51,064 nucleotides of DNA. Source: Acidobacteriota bacterium (lineage in GTDB: Bacteria > Acidobacteriota > Terriglobia > Acidiferrales > UBA7541). The position numbers and the translations under genes were made by a program. The stretch lies in NCBI GenBank assembly GCA_021788095.1, contig JAJYLB010000030.1, forward strand, positions 1-51,064. The letters run 5' to 3'. Position 1 is the first letter of the stretch, and each line of letters begins with the position of its first letter. The notes beneath the pieces are model-generated. The model saw only the letters and a list, made by a program, of their open reading frames with translations. It did no database searches and was not told the origin of the DNA. Of this stretch, positions 18,453 to 26,151 are shown in pieces.

Positions 18453-18779
18453 AAAACCGACTTCGGTACGAGCCGGAGGGCCTCACTCCTCGCGTAGGTT
18501 CGCACTGCCCGCCGGGGATCTGCTCCGGATTCATGGACCGATGCAGGGTAAGCGTCAGCCCATGGCCGTCTGGTCGTGCGTACAGACATACAGCATTCGA
18601 GACTACCGTTGCCTTGAGCGCGCAACAACCTCTGTTTCGGAGCCATCGTTTCCGAACAGCCAGCAGTTTTGTGAAGCCTGCACACAGAGCAAATCTCAAC
18701 CCATATTAGAGTTGACGGCCCTCTGTCAGGCTCCCCCACTCGCGGGATGAGACGAATGACCGTCCCAGGCAGTGAAGGA
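18453..18779. other. Intergenic region between convergent operons
   Basis: About 330 bases between the Rad50-like gene (plus strand) and the methyltransferase gene (minus strand), which face each other. No gene is supported. I could not identify a clear hairpin-plus-T-run terminator. Confidence 0.4.
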
Positions 18780-19805
18780 TCACTTCAGGACGGCAATTTC
18801 GCCAGTGGAGAACACCAACGTCAGGTCATTCGAGAATCGCTCCTTCTCTCGAACAACCGTTGCCCCATCCTCTTCCCCCTCTGTCCTATCCACCAGTTTT
18901 ATGGACTGCCACGTTGCGATATGCCGGGTTTCTCCTTCACCAAAGATGCCATTGAGCATCCCCGCTGTGCAGAGAAGGCCAACGTGCCCTCCGTGCAGCG
19001 GCGTCAACGGTCGGCCACTGATGTCTGCCTCTTGCGCGAAAAGCACTGGCGCCGCCTGCCGATAAGCGGATGACTTCGGAAGAAGGTCCTCAACCTCGTC
19101 GAGCGGAAGCCCGCGATAAACCAAGCGCACAGGCTCCCCTGGTTGCACCGGATATTGGCGGTCGGGTTCCGATGGCAGCGCTGGAAGCCGCTCCGGAGCC
19201 CTGGCCAATGAGGCAAACAACTGCCGGGCTCGCGTGATGTCATCGTCCCGGAGCCTCTCCCGCTCCTGCCGTGTCCGGCGCACCCCAAACAGAACGACCT
19301 GTTTGTAGCGTACACTCTCCGGCTCGGTGAGCCGGTACACGCGGACCTCCCGGAAGTGGCTCGACAGCACCGCGCTGCATTCCCCGATGCGCGGCCTGGG
19401 GATGACGAAAACAAGGATGCCGCCGGGCCTCAGCCACCGGTAGACGTGTTCCAAGAAAAGTCGCTCCATGCGCCGCGAGTTCTGCTCGCCCAACTCGAAA
19501 TCGTAGGGAGGGTTCAGATACAGCATCGAGAATGAATCGACGGGGCGTTGCACATCGAAGCAGTTGCCGTGGATCACGTCGATCCCTTTGCTACGTGCCT
19601 GTGCGGCCCGGCCAGCTTCCAATTCGACGCCGTACCGCAAGACCTTGCCGTCGGAAGTGATTTCAGCGAACGCTGCCCCGTCCCCCACGCAAGGATCGAG
19701 CGCCGAGGCAGGACCATTGGGAAGCAAGAGGAATTGGCCAATGCGCCGCGCCTCTGCCAATGGCAACGGGAAGAAGCCCATGCGGGCACGACCGGCATTT
19801 CTCAC
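18780..19805 (-). CDS. DUF6094-like adenine-specific methyltransferase of mobile element
   Basis: A class I SAM-dependent methyltransferase of about 341 residues. Motif I is ALDPCVGDGAA, a later acidic strand gives YGVELE, and motif IV is LNPPYDFEL, the N-P-P-Y form typical of N6-adenine methyltransferases. RNAGRARMGFFPLP near the start matches the opening I know from DUF6094-type element proteins. The C-terminal half has a beta-rich domain ending TLVFSTGEIAVLK. I chose GTG at 19805, about 10 bases after AGGAG; the frame extends to a TTG at 19850. No restriction enzyme is adjacent, so it is likely an orphan enzyme that modifies or protects element DNA. The exact target sequence cannot be predicted. 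Confidence 0.75.
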   Translation of the reverse strand: MRNAGRARMGFFPLPLAEARRIGQFLLLPNGPASALDPCVGDGAAFAEITSDGKVLRYGVELEAGRAAQARSKGIDVIHGNCFDVQRPVDSFSMLYLNPPYDFELGEQNSRRMERLFLEHVYRWLRPGGILVFVIPRPRIGECSAVLSSHFREVRVYRLTEPESVRYKQVVLFGVRRTRQERERLRDDDITRARQLFASLARAPERLPALPSEPDRQYPVQPGEPVRLVYRGLPLDEVEDLLPKSSAYRQAAPVLFAQEADISGRPLTPLHGGHVGLLCTAGMLNGIFGEGETRHIATWQSIKLVDRTEGEEDGATVVREKERFSNDLTLVFSTGEIAVLK

Positions 19806-20034
19806 GGAGGTCTCGCTCCTTTCTGGATCATCCGGCTGTGATTGGACCAATTACCTTGCCGTGGGGGCAAGAACCGTTCGAGGCCACGCAGCGCCGCCTG
19901 ATCAGTGAAAACTCAGGCGCACCGTTTGAAATCGCCCACTGAAAATGGGCTCTAACCCACTGAGCCTGTGCGGCTTACCAAGACATCCCAGTTATTTGCC
20001 TTAGCGCGCGAACGGGTTTAAGGTGCTCCCCGTG

Positions 20035-21582
20035 ATGGGGGCTATTCTCCAAGCCACGACAGTTCTTCCGCCCGGCCTGTGCCAGAAAGTGGTCCTACGA
20101 ACCAATCCCAATGGCCTCAAGGCGGAGTGCGTCTTCACCGATGGCACGTCCGTGCTGGTATCGAATTTCTTGGCCTCCTTCATTCGTCCGGGAGACACAC
20201 TCCGTTTCCCCCTCGCGGTTGAAGCGGCAAATCCAGCCACGGAAATTTCCATACGCAACCCCAATCCAGAGACCAGAAAGCGCGGCATCTTCCAGGCACC
20301 GATCGGTTACGTCACCCACCCGCGCAAGGACAAGCGAAACGAACTGTTCGTATCTGCAGATGTGGTCGGTGGACGGCTGGGCATCACGGCGATCCATCTC
20401 CGTTGCGAGACCCTGCGGGATTATTTCTACGTGGGGAGTCGCCGCCGGGCCTGGGATCGGCAGCCCACTTTCTATGAGATTTTGAGGGTCGATCCCAAGG
20501 CCTCGCCAAGCGATTTGCGCCTCGCGTTCAAGCTCCGCACCCTGGAACTCCGCGCAGCCCGAGCACCCGCCAGCGACCTTGCCAGCGTGGAGCGCGCCTT
20601 CAACATTCTCGCGCGGCCGGAACTGCGCTCCTGCTATGACACTCTTTTGGCCGATTCGGCGGCTCCGGCACTCTTTCCCTATGGCGGCTTCGGCTCCCTG
20701 CTTGTGGCAGGAGACCTCTCACGCGACGGGACGGCTTTCTACGCTTCTCGTCTCCTGGCGTTCTCGCCGGGACAGGCAACGAAGCGCATCCGAGCCCCAC
20801 TGCGGAAATTCGAGTTTTACGCTGATCGCGCGATCTACCGCGATTCCCGGCGCAAGCTGGAAATTCTGTTCGATCAGGCTGCGGTGCCGCTGACGTGGGA
20901 CTCGGCCTGGAACCAATGGAAGCATCTGCTGGGCGCCAAGATCGGCGTGAAGGCGACCTTCATCCAAAGAGGCAAATATTGCCACCGGGCCGGCGAATGG
21001 CACCTGGTGAAGTGGGAGACCGCGCTTCCGAGCCGCATCGAAGTCACGCTGCCCGCAAACATTGATGATCAGATTGCCGAGGCCCGCAAGACTCACCAGC
21101 GCTTCGGTCAGTTTGCCGAGGCTCTCGATCGCATGCGCCTACGCATCGAGTCTGCGCCGATCGAACGGGACGATCTGCAAAAACTCTGCGCGGGCTTGGG
21201 CCTTCCCGGCGATTTCGACGTCGCCCTGATCAGCTGGAGACCAGACTACGACGCCCTCTACTACAGGCAGCTCTTGAAGCGCGCCCGCCGTCTCTACCTC
21301 TTTCGCTCGGAATACATCTTCGAGCTCGCGAGAGCCGTGATCGTCGAGACCCCTCAGCTCGGCCACGCGACGTATATCTTCGCGAAGCCCGCCAGCGTAA
21401 CCGAGTTCCTGACCCTCTACAGCCGCGGCAGCAAGAACGATATCCGTCACAACCGCAACAACGTGGCGGAACGGCTCGGCTTCCAGGCGAGGCTCATCCA
21501 TGGCCTCCATCCCGGAGCTTGGCTGAAGGAACTGAAGACGCGCCTCGGGGAGTCTTTCGATTATGCCGAAGCCTCCCATTGA
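20035..21582 (+). CDS. J-domain-like protein of mobile element (HPD motif absent)
   Basis: A protein of about 515 residues. An N-terminal region of about 140 residues has beta-strand character (VVLRTNPNGLKAECVF). Then PTFYEILRVDPKASPSDLRLAFK and YDTLL (read as separate pieces) form a J-like domain with the usual YEIL start and the closing helix with CYDTLL. The HPD tripeptide needed to stimulate Hsp70 is missing: its place reads LRAARAP. The C-terminal 300 residues are unassigned and rich in basic residues. ATG at 20035 was chosen; GTG at 20023 is also possible. It is alone on the plus strand between the methyltransferase and ssb. It may be a scaffold or replication protein; a true co-chaperone role is unlikely. 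Confidence 0.65.
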   Translation: MGAILQATTVLPPGLCQKVVLRTNPNGLKAECVFTDGTSVLVSNFLASFIRPGDTLRFPLAVEAANPATEISIRNPNPETRKRGIFQAPIGYVTHPRKDKRNELFVSADVVGGRLGITAIHLRCETLRDYFYVGSRRRAWDRQPTFYEILRVDPKASPSDLRLAFKLRTLELRAARAPASDLASVERAFNILARPELRSCYDTLLADSAAPALFPYGGFGSLLVAGDLSRDGTAFYASRLLAFSPGQATKRIRAPLRKFEFYADRAIYRDSRRKLEILFDQAAVPLTWDSAWNQWKHLLGAKIGVKATFIQRGKYCHRAGEWHLVKWETALPSRIEVTLPANIDDQIAEARKTHQRFGQFAEALDRMRLRIESAPIERDDLQKLCAGLGLPGDFDVALISWRPDYDALYYRQLLKRARRLYLFRSEYIFELARAVIVETPQLGHATYIFAKPASVTEFLTLYSRGSKNDIRHNRNNVAERLGFQARLIHGLHPGAWLKELKTRLGESFDYAEASH

Positions 21583-21613
21583 CGGATTGGAGCCGATGGT
21601 GGCGGGCTCCCGC

Positions 21614-22033
21614 TCAGAATGGAATGGCGTCATCCTCGGCATCATGCGAGCCGTTCGTCCGTGCATCTCCGCCGTGGTCCTTGGGGATCTGGTTTGCCGC
21701 CCGCCCGAGGACGCGGAGAGACGTCACGACGACTTCGGTGACAGTCCTGTTCGTGCCCTGTTGGTCCTCGAACTGCCGGGTTTGCAAGCGTCCCTCGACG
21801 AACACCTGCTTCCCTTTGGTGATCAGCTTGCCGGCGATCTCGGCCGCCTTGTTCCAGGCGACGCAGCGCACCCACTCGACCCTCTGCCGGTTTCCGTTGT
21901 TCTTGTCCCGGAAAGGCTCATTGATGGCCAGCGAGAAATTCGCCACCGACTTGCCCAAGGACGTGGCCCTCACTTCTGCATCCCGCCCTGCGTTGCCGAT
22001 AAGGATCACCTTGTTCACTCCAACGTTCGACAT
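21614..22033 (-). CDS. ssb: Single-stranded DNA-binding protein
   Basis: A 139-residue SSB. The OB fold begins with NKVILIGNAGRDAEVR, has the VANFSLAIN strand and WVRCVAWNKAAE, then GKLITKGKQVFVEGRLQTR. The C-terminus is acidic and ends DDAIPF, the standard tip that recruits replication and repair proteins. Length is slightly short of E. coli SSB (178), because the linker is brief. GGAGG lies 7 bases before the ATG. It is surrounded by element genes and was probably acquired with them, so it may protect single-stranded intermediates of element replication or transfer. The chromosomal ssb would lie elsewhere. Confidence 0.95.
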   Translation of the reverse strand: MSNVGVNKVILIGNAGRDAEVRATSLGKSVANFSLAINEPFRDKNNGNRQRVEWVRCVAWNKAAEIAGKLITKGKQVFVEGRLQTRQFEDQQGTNRTVTEVVVTSLRVLGRAANQIPKDHGGDARTNGSHDAEDDAIPF

Positions 22034-22414
22034 GGCAATTCCTCCGTCTTCGATCTGTACAGCATCCGCACGCTGATGGCTTGCCTACCAAAGGTTTGCG
22101 ATGAAAAGGCGATTCAATGAAAGAGGAGATGCTGGAAGACTTAAGTCATAGCGTTACAACAGACCACAATTGTGACGGGCGAGAGCCATCAGGGTTTTCT
22201 GGGCGGCCAGCCACCGTTCTCACAGTCGCCGAAATTTTGACATTTGGCCAGATGGATCGAAATTCGGCCAGTCGTCAGGGTCGTACACACCCGATGACGA
22301 ATCCCTTGATCGGCAAGAAACCATCGGCCCGCGGAGGCAGTGGTTTTGCCCCGCCAAGCAAGCCGGCGCATGGCGAGTGCTCGGACCAAAGGGCAAGAGG
22401 CTTGTGAAACTCCA
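22034..22414. other. Intergenic region upstream of ssb and the HTH gene
   Basis: A 381-base gap between divergent genes. A TTGACA hexamer lies at 22236-22241 on the plus strand, but the sequence 17 bases on (AAATTC) is a poor -10. A GGCCAG pair at about 22245 and 22265 repeats with 20-base spacing. No gene is supported here; a 96-codon frame on the plus strand has no family resemblance. Confidence 0.35.
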
Positions 22415-22678
22415 ATGAAGCAGCATGATCGAATGCCGAGCCCTCGGGGCAACGGGAGCCTCGGTGAGCTGCCTGAAATTCTCACAGCCAAAGAACTGGA
22501 GGCTTTTCTCAGGATCGATGTGAAAACAATTTACGGTTACGTCCAGCGAGGTCTGATCCCATATATTCGCATTCAATCAAACCTCCGATTTCGAAAGCAG
22601 GAGGTCCTGGATTGGATTGCCAGCCAGAGCCATCCACTTCCAGCCCGAGCAAATGGCCATAGCGACAATCACGGATGA
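22415..22678 (+). CDS. Small helix-turn-helix protein, excisionase/HTH_17 type
   Basis: An 87-residue protein with one MerR-like winged helix: EILTAKELEAFLRIDVKTIY, then GYVQRGLIPYIRI and LRFRKQEVLDWI. This is the standard form of HTH_17/excisionase-type DNA-binding proteins, where the Lys/Arg-rich wing ends in a helix with LDWI. In integrative elements such proteins act as excisionases or as regulators. It converges with int1, 84 bases away, which fits that role. The start at 22415 is not certain because no clear ribosome site precedes it; ATG at 22433 is an alternative that keeps the whole domain. Confidence 0.75.
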   Translation: MKQHDRMPSPRGNGSLGELPEILTAKELEAFLRIDVKTIYGYVQRGLIPYIRIQSNLRFRKQEVLDWIASQSHPLPARANGHSDNHG

Positions 22679-22761
22679 AGCCTCGCCCAAGCAAGGCACC
22701 CAAGCTCCAGGTCCCTGGCTCACCGTCGTGGGGCCGACGGTGAATTGGCGCCCACGGACAT

Positions 22762-23979
22762 TTATCCCTTCAGTGAAAGGCTGTTCGCAGCCTTCCGCTT
22801 GAGAATTTCGTCGGGATTTAGATACCGCCGGGTTGTATCAAGATCCGAGTGGCCCATGAGGTGCTGGACGGTGACGATGTCGCACCCCTTCTCAAGGAGG
22901 CGCGTGGCATACGTATGGCGGAATTTGTGCAGGGTTGCATGCGCGACGCCAGCGCGCCGCGCGAGTCTCTGGAGGCCCCGCAGCAGGTGAGTTTGCCTGC
23001 TACCTCCGGAAGTGGGGAACACCCATTGCGAAGTATGCGGGAGGCCCTTCAAGAGTGCTGTGAGATCGGGGGGCATGGGAATCACGCGTTCTTCGTAATC
23101 CTTGGGTGAGAATCCATTCTTGCCTTCTCCGGTCACCCGGAGCGTTTCCTTTTTGAAATCCACATCCTTCCAGGTCAGATTGCAGAGTTCCTGCTCTCGC
23201 AAACCTGTGAGAACCAGAGTGCCGTAAATAGTCTTCTGGAAGTCCTTTGAGGCGCTGAACAGCTTGTCGAGCTCGGCCTGAGCGTAGGTGGATGGTTTCC
23301 CGTGCGCTCGCTCTCGTTCGTCCTTCAACGGCTTGAAGCGCGCACATGGATTTTCCATCCGAACTGCGCGCTCGTTGATCAGGTAATAGAAAAACGTACG
23401 GAACACGCTCAACTCAAAGTTTATCGTCCGGGGCGCAACAGTACGCTCGTTGGGGCCAGACGATTCTGCACGGCGCCTGATTTTGTAATCATCAATATCC
23501 GCGCGAGTGATGGCCTCTACGTATTTTTTCCTTTTCCCCACCAGGCGTTCGAAGTGTTCCAAGACCTGTGTGTAGCGTTCAGCGGTGAGGGGCTTCTCGG
23601 GAGAGTGAGCCTTGACATGTTCGATAAACGTATGAATGGCGTCCGCAATGGGCGTCGCTGTGCCCTCTTTCAAAGGCAAAGGAGGTGTCCTGCCTCCCGC
23701 GATGAGCTCGCCGAGGAGCTCGTTCTGTTTCCTTCGCTGTGCGTCAAGCGCTTCAGCGGGACTGATGCCCGCGCGCTCTCGCCTCCGCCGCCTTCCTTCC
23801 CACCACTCGAGAAAATAGTAGCCAGGGCGCTTGTCCCAGACGTAGCGGCTGCCGATGCGGTCCAGAGAAGCAAATTGCCAGACCCCGCCGGCGATTCTGA
23901 CCTTTTTCAATATCCGGACGGTCTTCTTTGCCCTCCTGGCGGGCCGGGGGTGGTAGGCGGCGGAAGAGGGGGTTGCCAT
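22762..23979 (-). CDS. Tyrosine recombinase (integrase int1) of the left island
   Basis: A 405-residue tyrosine integrase. The N-terminal part has an Arg-rich stretch and a KYFLEWWEGRR-like arm-binding region (YYFLEWWEGRR). The core-binding SAM-like domain contains FIEHVKAHSPEKPLTAERYT. The catalytic domain is complete: GLREQEL (first Arg), the beta-hairpin Lys region, HKFRHTYATRLL (HxxR), LMGHSDLDTTRRYL (His and nucleophile Tyr). The ATG at 23979 has GGAGGT 10 bases upstream; the longer frame from GTG at 23997 would bury that site. The gene starts 114 bases from the 3' end of tRNA-Ser(GCU), so the island probably entered at the tRNA 3' end. Confidence 0.9.
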   Translation of the reverse strand: MATPSSAAYHPRPARRAKKTVRILKKVRIAGGVWQFASLDRIGSRYVWDKRPGYYFLEWWEGRRRRRERAGISPAEALDAQRRKQNELLGELIAGGRTPPLPLKEGTATPIADAIHTFIEHVKAHSPEKPLTAERYTQVLEHFERLVGKRKKYVEAITRADIDDYKIRRRAESSGPNERTVAPRTINFELSVFRTFFYYLINERAVRMENPCARFKPLKDERERAHGKPSTYAQAELDKLFSASKDFQKTIYGTLVLTGLREQELCNLTWKDVDFKKETLRVTGEGKNGFSPKDYEERVIPMPPDLTALLKGLPHTSQWVFPTSGGSRQTHLLRGLQRLARRAGVAHATLHKFRHTYATRLLEKGCDIVTVQHLMGHSDLDTTRRYLNPDEILKRKAANSLSLKG

Positions 23980-24006
23980 ACGATCGGGTACCTCCACAGA
24001 AAAGCG

Positions 24007-24059
24007 CTTGGTGTCTATTTTTGCGATTTCATAGACACCAAGACCCTATCACATGTCAA
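24007..24059 (-). promoter_or_regulatory. Perfect 12-bp inverted repeat and -35 upstream of int1
   Basis: Positions 24007-24018 and 24031-24042 are exact inverted copies of 12 bases (CTTGGTGTCTAT / ATAGACACCAAG) with a 12-base spacer. On the minus strand a TTGACA hexamer at 24054-24059 precedes it, and a TATGAA-like -10 would fall inside the repeat, just upstream of int1. The repeat may therefore be an operator over the int1 promoter. It can also form a hairpin followed by TTTT, and so could end transcripts coming through the tRNA. Confidence 0.5.
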
Positions 24060-24092
24060 AAAGGCAAGCAAATACGAGGCAAAATGAAGATC

Positions 24093-24186
24093 TGGCGGAG
24101 AGGGGGGGATTCGAACCCCCGACACCCGTTTTAGCGGGTGTAACTGCTTAGCAGGCAGCCCTGTTCGGCCACTCCAGCACCTCTCC
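24093..24186 (-). tRNA. tRNA-Ser (GCU anticodon), CCA encoded
   Basis: On the minus strand the gene begins with acceptor GGAGAGG (24186 downward), pairing with CCTCTCC at 24097-24103, then discriminator G and an encoded CCA at 24093-24095. The anticodon loop CTGCTAA gives anticodon GCU, reading AGC/AGU serine codons. A long variable arm with a 7-bp stem (ACACCCG / CGGGTGT) is typical of class II tRNA-Ser. The T arm is GGGGG-TTCGAAT-CCCCC. The gene is intact although it is the attachment site of at least one element. Its 5' flank is now integrase int2 coding sequence, and int2 overlaps its first 56 nt. Confidence 0.96.
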
Positions 24187-25309
24187 GCTGTCTGCAACTG
24201 CTTTGCTGTACGCCACTTGCTGGCAATTTACCAACCGTGGCCGGAAGCGCCATTTCGCCGCTGTGCCCAGAATTGTGCCCACCAAGCCTCGAAATCGCCT
24301 CCATCACCCTATCCTCGCTCGGATGGACATATCTGGCAGAGACGGCCACGGAACTGTGCCCAGCAATCCGGGCCAGCGTCCAGGCGTCGCACCCGGACTC
24401 GCCCAATCGGGTGAGGAACGTGTGACGGAGCGAGTATAGGACAAACGGCCGCACCTTGCTAACTTCGAGCGCCCTGAGATGTTGGCCGTAGATGCTGTTC
24501 GGCACCACATGACCGCTCTGCGTCCGGGCAGGCCACGCCCAGCCCTCCTCCGGCTTCCCTGCCGCGTTCCAGCGGGCCTCCAGCACGCCACGCACGCGGG
24601 GAGTCATTGGCAGCACTCGCCGGGCCGAAGCCGTCTTGCCCCTCGTCACCAGCAGCGCACCGTTGCGCCCGTTGAGCCAAGTTACATGCTCCCAGCGAAG
24701 GCGGAAACACTCTTCCGGGCGCATCCCGGTATCGGCAAGCACAGTGGTAATCGACGCCAGCGGCTCCGCAGCAGCGGCGAGGTACTTTGCCTCTTCCTCG
24801 ACCGTAACAACACGCTCGCGCCGGTTCTCGCCCGATAGCGCCTTGATTTTCGGCGCATGGTCAATCACGCCCCACTCGACCGCGAGGTTGAGAATCCGCC
24901 TCAGAACCCGGAGGGCACTGTTGGCCGTGGCAATCTGCTTTCCCTCACCCAGCCGATGCGCGGCAAACTCTGAGGCGGATTCCGTGGTTGTGGTGTCGAG
25001 CGCCCGGCGGGACAGCGGCTTGTAAGCTGAAAGCACGCGGCATTGGTCTTTGTACCACTTGAGATTCTTCGGGCGACTGTTCTCAAACGTTGCCTCGGCC
25101 CAAGGCAGGATGCGTTGCTCGATGAAGGCCGCCAGCGACGGCACCGGCTTCCGCTCGCGGATGCCCACTTCGCCCTTCGCTAGAGACGTGCGGTGCGCCG
25201 CTTCCATCTGCCGGGCCACTTTGTCGTTGCCCTGTTTGGTGGACTCGCGCACCAGCCGCCCATTCCACATGAATTTGTACCAGTAGACGTTTCCTCGCTT
25301 GTAAATCAT
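24131..25309 (-). CDS. Tyrosine recombinase (integrase int2), reads into tRNA-Ser
   Basis: A 392-residue tyrosine integrase. The N-terminal arm-binding-like domain (MIYKRGNVYWYKFMWNGR) is followed by a SAM-like core-binding domain and a full catalytic domain: GMRPEECFRLRW (first Arg), YSLRHTFLTRLG (HxxR equivalent), IAGHSSVAVSARYVHP (His and Tyr). The start at 25309 forms an ATGA overlap with the upstream zinc-ribbon gene; the frame continues to 25489 but that would overlap it by about 180 bases. The last 18 codons plus stop lie inside the tRNA-Ser gene, in the same direction. The C-terminal tail is thus set by the attachment site and would change after excision. Confidence 0.9.
   Translation of the reverse strand: MIYKRGNVYWYKFMWNGRLVRESTKQGNDKVARQMEAAHRTSLAKGEVGIRERKPVPSLAAFIEQRILPWAEATFENSRPKNLKWYKDQCRVLSAYKPLSRRALDTTTTESASEFAAHRLGEGKQIATANSALRVLRRILNLAVEWGVIDHAPKIKALSGENRRERVVTVEEEAKYLAAAAEPLASITTVLADTGMRPEECFRLRWEHVTWLNGRNGALLVTRGKTASARRVLPMTPRVRGVLEARWNAAGKPEEGWAWPARTQSGHVVPNSIYGQHLRALEVSKVRPFVLYSLRHTFLTRLGESGCDAWTLARIAGHSSVAVSARYVHPSEDRVMEAISRLGGHNSGHSGEMALPATVGKLPASGVQQSSCRQRRGAGVAEQGCLLSSYTR
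24155..24188 (-). repeat. Attachment core, tRNA side (34-bp direct repeat)
   Basis: This 34-base segment is identical to 30536-30569. It covers nucleotides 1-32 of tRNA-Ser(GCU) (acceptor 5' strand, D arm, beginning of the anticodon stem) plus 2 bases upstream. It is the inner boundary of the 6.4 kb element, at its int2 side. The identity stops at 24154, inside the anticodon arm. Confidence 0.85.
24259..24283. repeat. 25-bp direct repeat, left copy (candidate integrase arm site)
   Basis: Identical over 25 bases to 30386-30410. Inside it the octamer TGTGCCCA occurs twice, 12 bases apart. It lies 70 bases inside the attachment core, within the 3' end of int2. Such paired octamers near each end of an element are typical of arm-type integrase sites; it could instead be int2 coding sequence copied to the other end. 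Confidence 0.6.
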
Positions 25310-26073
25310 CGCCTTGCCCTCCCTCTGCGTCGCTTGGAACCTTTCTTCGCTTGCGCGGCGCGCCTGTTGGCTCCCACATTTCGCCACCACTTGAGCGTGC
25401 GTTCCTTTTTCACGCCGCCACTGCAAGCTGTGCTGCAATACAACTGGGCGGGTTTGCCAGCGACAAAATAGGTTGAACACCTCGCGCAAATCTTGGCTCG
25501 CCAGCTTTCGCGCAATAGAAGGTACAAGGCGCGTTGGAAATCATTGCCCGGATCGTATGCGATTTCTCCAGTTGACCATCGCGGATAAAGTACGGGGCGG
25601 CTGGTATCGCTCCCGGCGGGGTCGTGCTTTTCAATCTTGTCCCATGCTTCGTTAAGCCCCTGCACAGGGAGAAGAACTATCCCGCCGGTTTCCAAACGCT
25701 CAAACTCTCCCCCAATCCCCAAAAGGAAACTGACCGCGCCCCGTTTGACGGCATCGGGAAGGGGAGTCCACACGTATCGAAGGGCGTTGCGGAATACCAG
25801 AAAGAGAGCGTGGCAATCATCGTGCCATGCGAGCGAGTTGCCCTGCCCGTCCAACAATGTGCGAGGCCAGAGGCCCGGCCATCCTTTAGCCAGTGCCTTA
25901 TATTCCTCCGCAGAGTCACCCGCGTATGCGAATCGCTCCAGGCCACGGAACAGACGCTGGCGGTCGGAAGCTGCTAGACGATTCACGTCAAGCGGCGCGA
26001 CAGCGGCACCTTGAGGGGAGGGATTCCCTTGCTCGCGCGCGCCCGTCAAGCTATAGTTTAGTGTCTGGCTCAT
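25306..26073 (-). CDS. Zinc-ribbon protein co-transcribed with int2
   Basis: A 255-residue protein of unknown role. The C-terminal part has a treble-clef-like zinc module, CARCSTYFVAGKPAQLYC with a closing STAC, followed by a basic tail (KKERTLKWWRN, GSKRRRGRARR) suited to nucleic-acid contact. This is the CGNR/zinc-ribbon layout seen in small element regulators. The N-terminal 180 residues carry LFRGLERFAYAGDSAEEYKA and an aromatic-rich core. ATG at 26073 was chosen because a near-consensus promoter lies directly upstream and the longer frame (to 26163) would read through it. It overlaps int2 by 4 bases (ATGA), so the two are made together. It could regulate or assist integration. Confidence 0.7.
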   Translation of the reverse strand: MSQTLNYSLTGAREQGNPSPQGAAVAPLDVNRLAASDRQRLFRGLERFAYAGDSAEEYKALAKGWPGLWPRTLLDGQGNSLAWHDDCHALFLVFRNALRYVWTPLPDAVKRGAVSFLLGIGGEFERLETGGIVLLPVQGLNEAWDKIEKHDPAGSDTSRPVLYPRWSTGEIAYDPGNDFQRALYLLLRESWRAKICARCSTYFVAGKPAQLYCSTACSGGVKKERTLKWWRNVGANRRAAQAKKGSKRRRGRARR

Positions 26074-26116
26074 ATGCTTGATTATATAGACTAGCAAGCA
26101 GGCGATTGTCAAGCAG
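26074..26116 (-). promoter_or_regulatory. Strong leaderless-type promoter and repeated CAAGCAG boxes before the zinc-ribbon/int2 operon
   Basis: On the minus strand TTGACA (26107-26112) and TATATA (26083-26088) are separated by 18 bases, close to the sigma-70 consensus. The expected start point falls at about 26074-26077, next to the ATG at 26073, so the mRNA would have almost no leader. CAAGCAG appears at 26095-26101 and 26110-26116, 15 bases apart, and an inverted GCTTG at 26076-26080. These overlap the promoter and could be sites for the adjacent HTH protein. Confidence 0.65.
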
Positions 26117-26151
26117 AAAGTGGCAGAACCGACCGGAAGGGAGCAGATAGA

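Larger units (their letters stand above)
1..24092. mobile_element. Integrated genomic island next to tRNA-Ser (left end outside window)
   Basis: This stretch behaves as one mobile island whose left boundary is not in view. It carries tyrosine integrase int1 directly at the 3' end of tRNA-Ser(GCU), a small HTH protein, SSB, a Gp3-like directionality-factor relative, two SNF2-type helicases, a methyltransferase, a nuclease/ATPase pair and two candidate defence cassettes. No housekeeping gene is recognisable. No conjugation genes (relaxase, type IV secretion) are visible, so it could be a mobilisable or phage-derived element, or an integrative element whose transfer genes lie further left. I did not find a second copy of the tRNA 3' end in the window, so the far attachment site should lie to the left. 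Confidence 0.6.

Noticed and set aside
18449..18739. ORFs in the gap between the Rad50-like gene and the methyltransferase
   Set aside because: Frames on both strands are short, overlap each other, and lack ribosome sites and family features.
22117..22407. A 96-codon plus-strand ORF upstream of the small HTH gene
   Set aside because: No ribosome site, no recognisable pattern, and it lies in the promoter region of ssb and the HTH gene.
24354..24363. A third TGTGCCCA-like octamer near 24,354 as another integrase arm site
   Set aside because: It falls on the codons for the conserved GHS segment of int2 and is not part of the 25-bp repeat, so coding constraint explains it.
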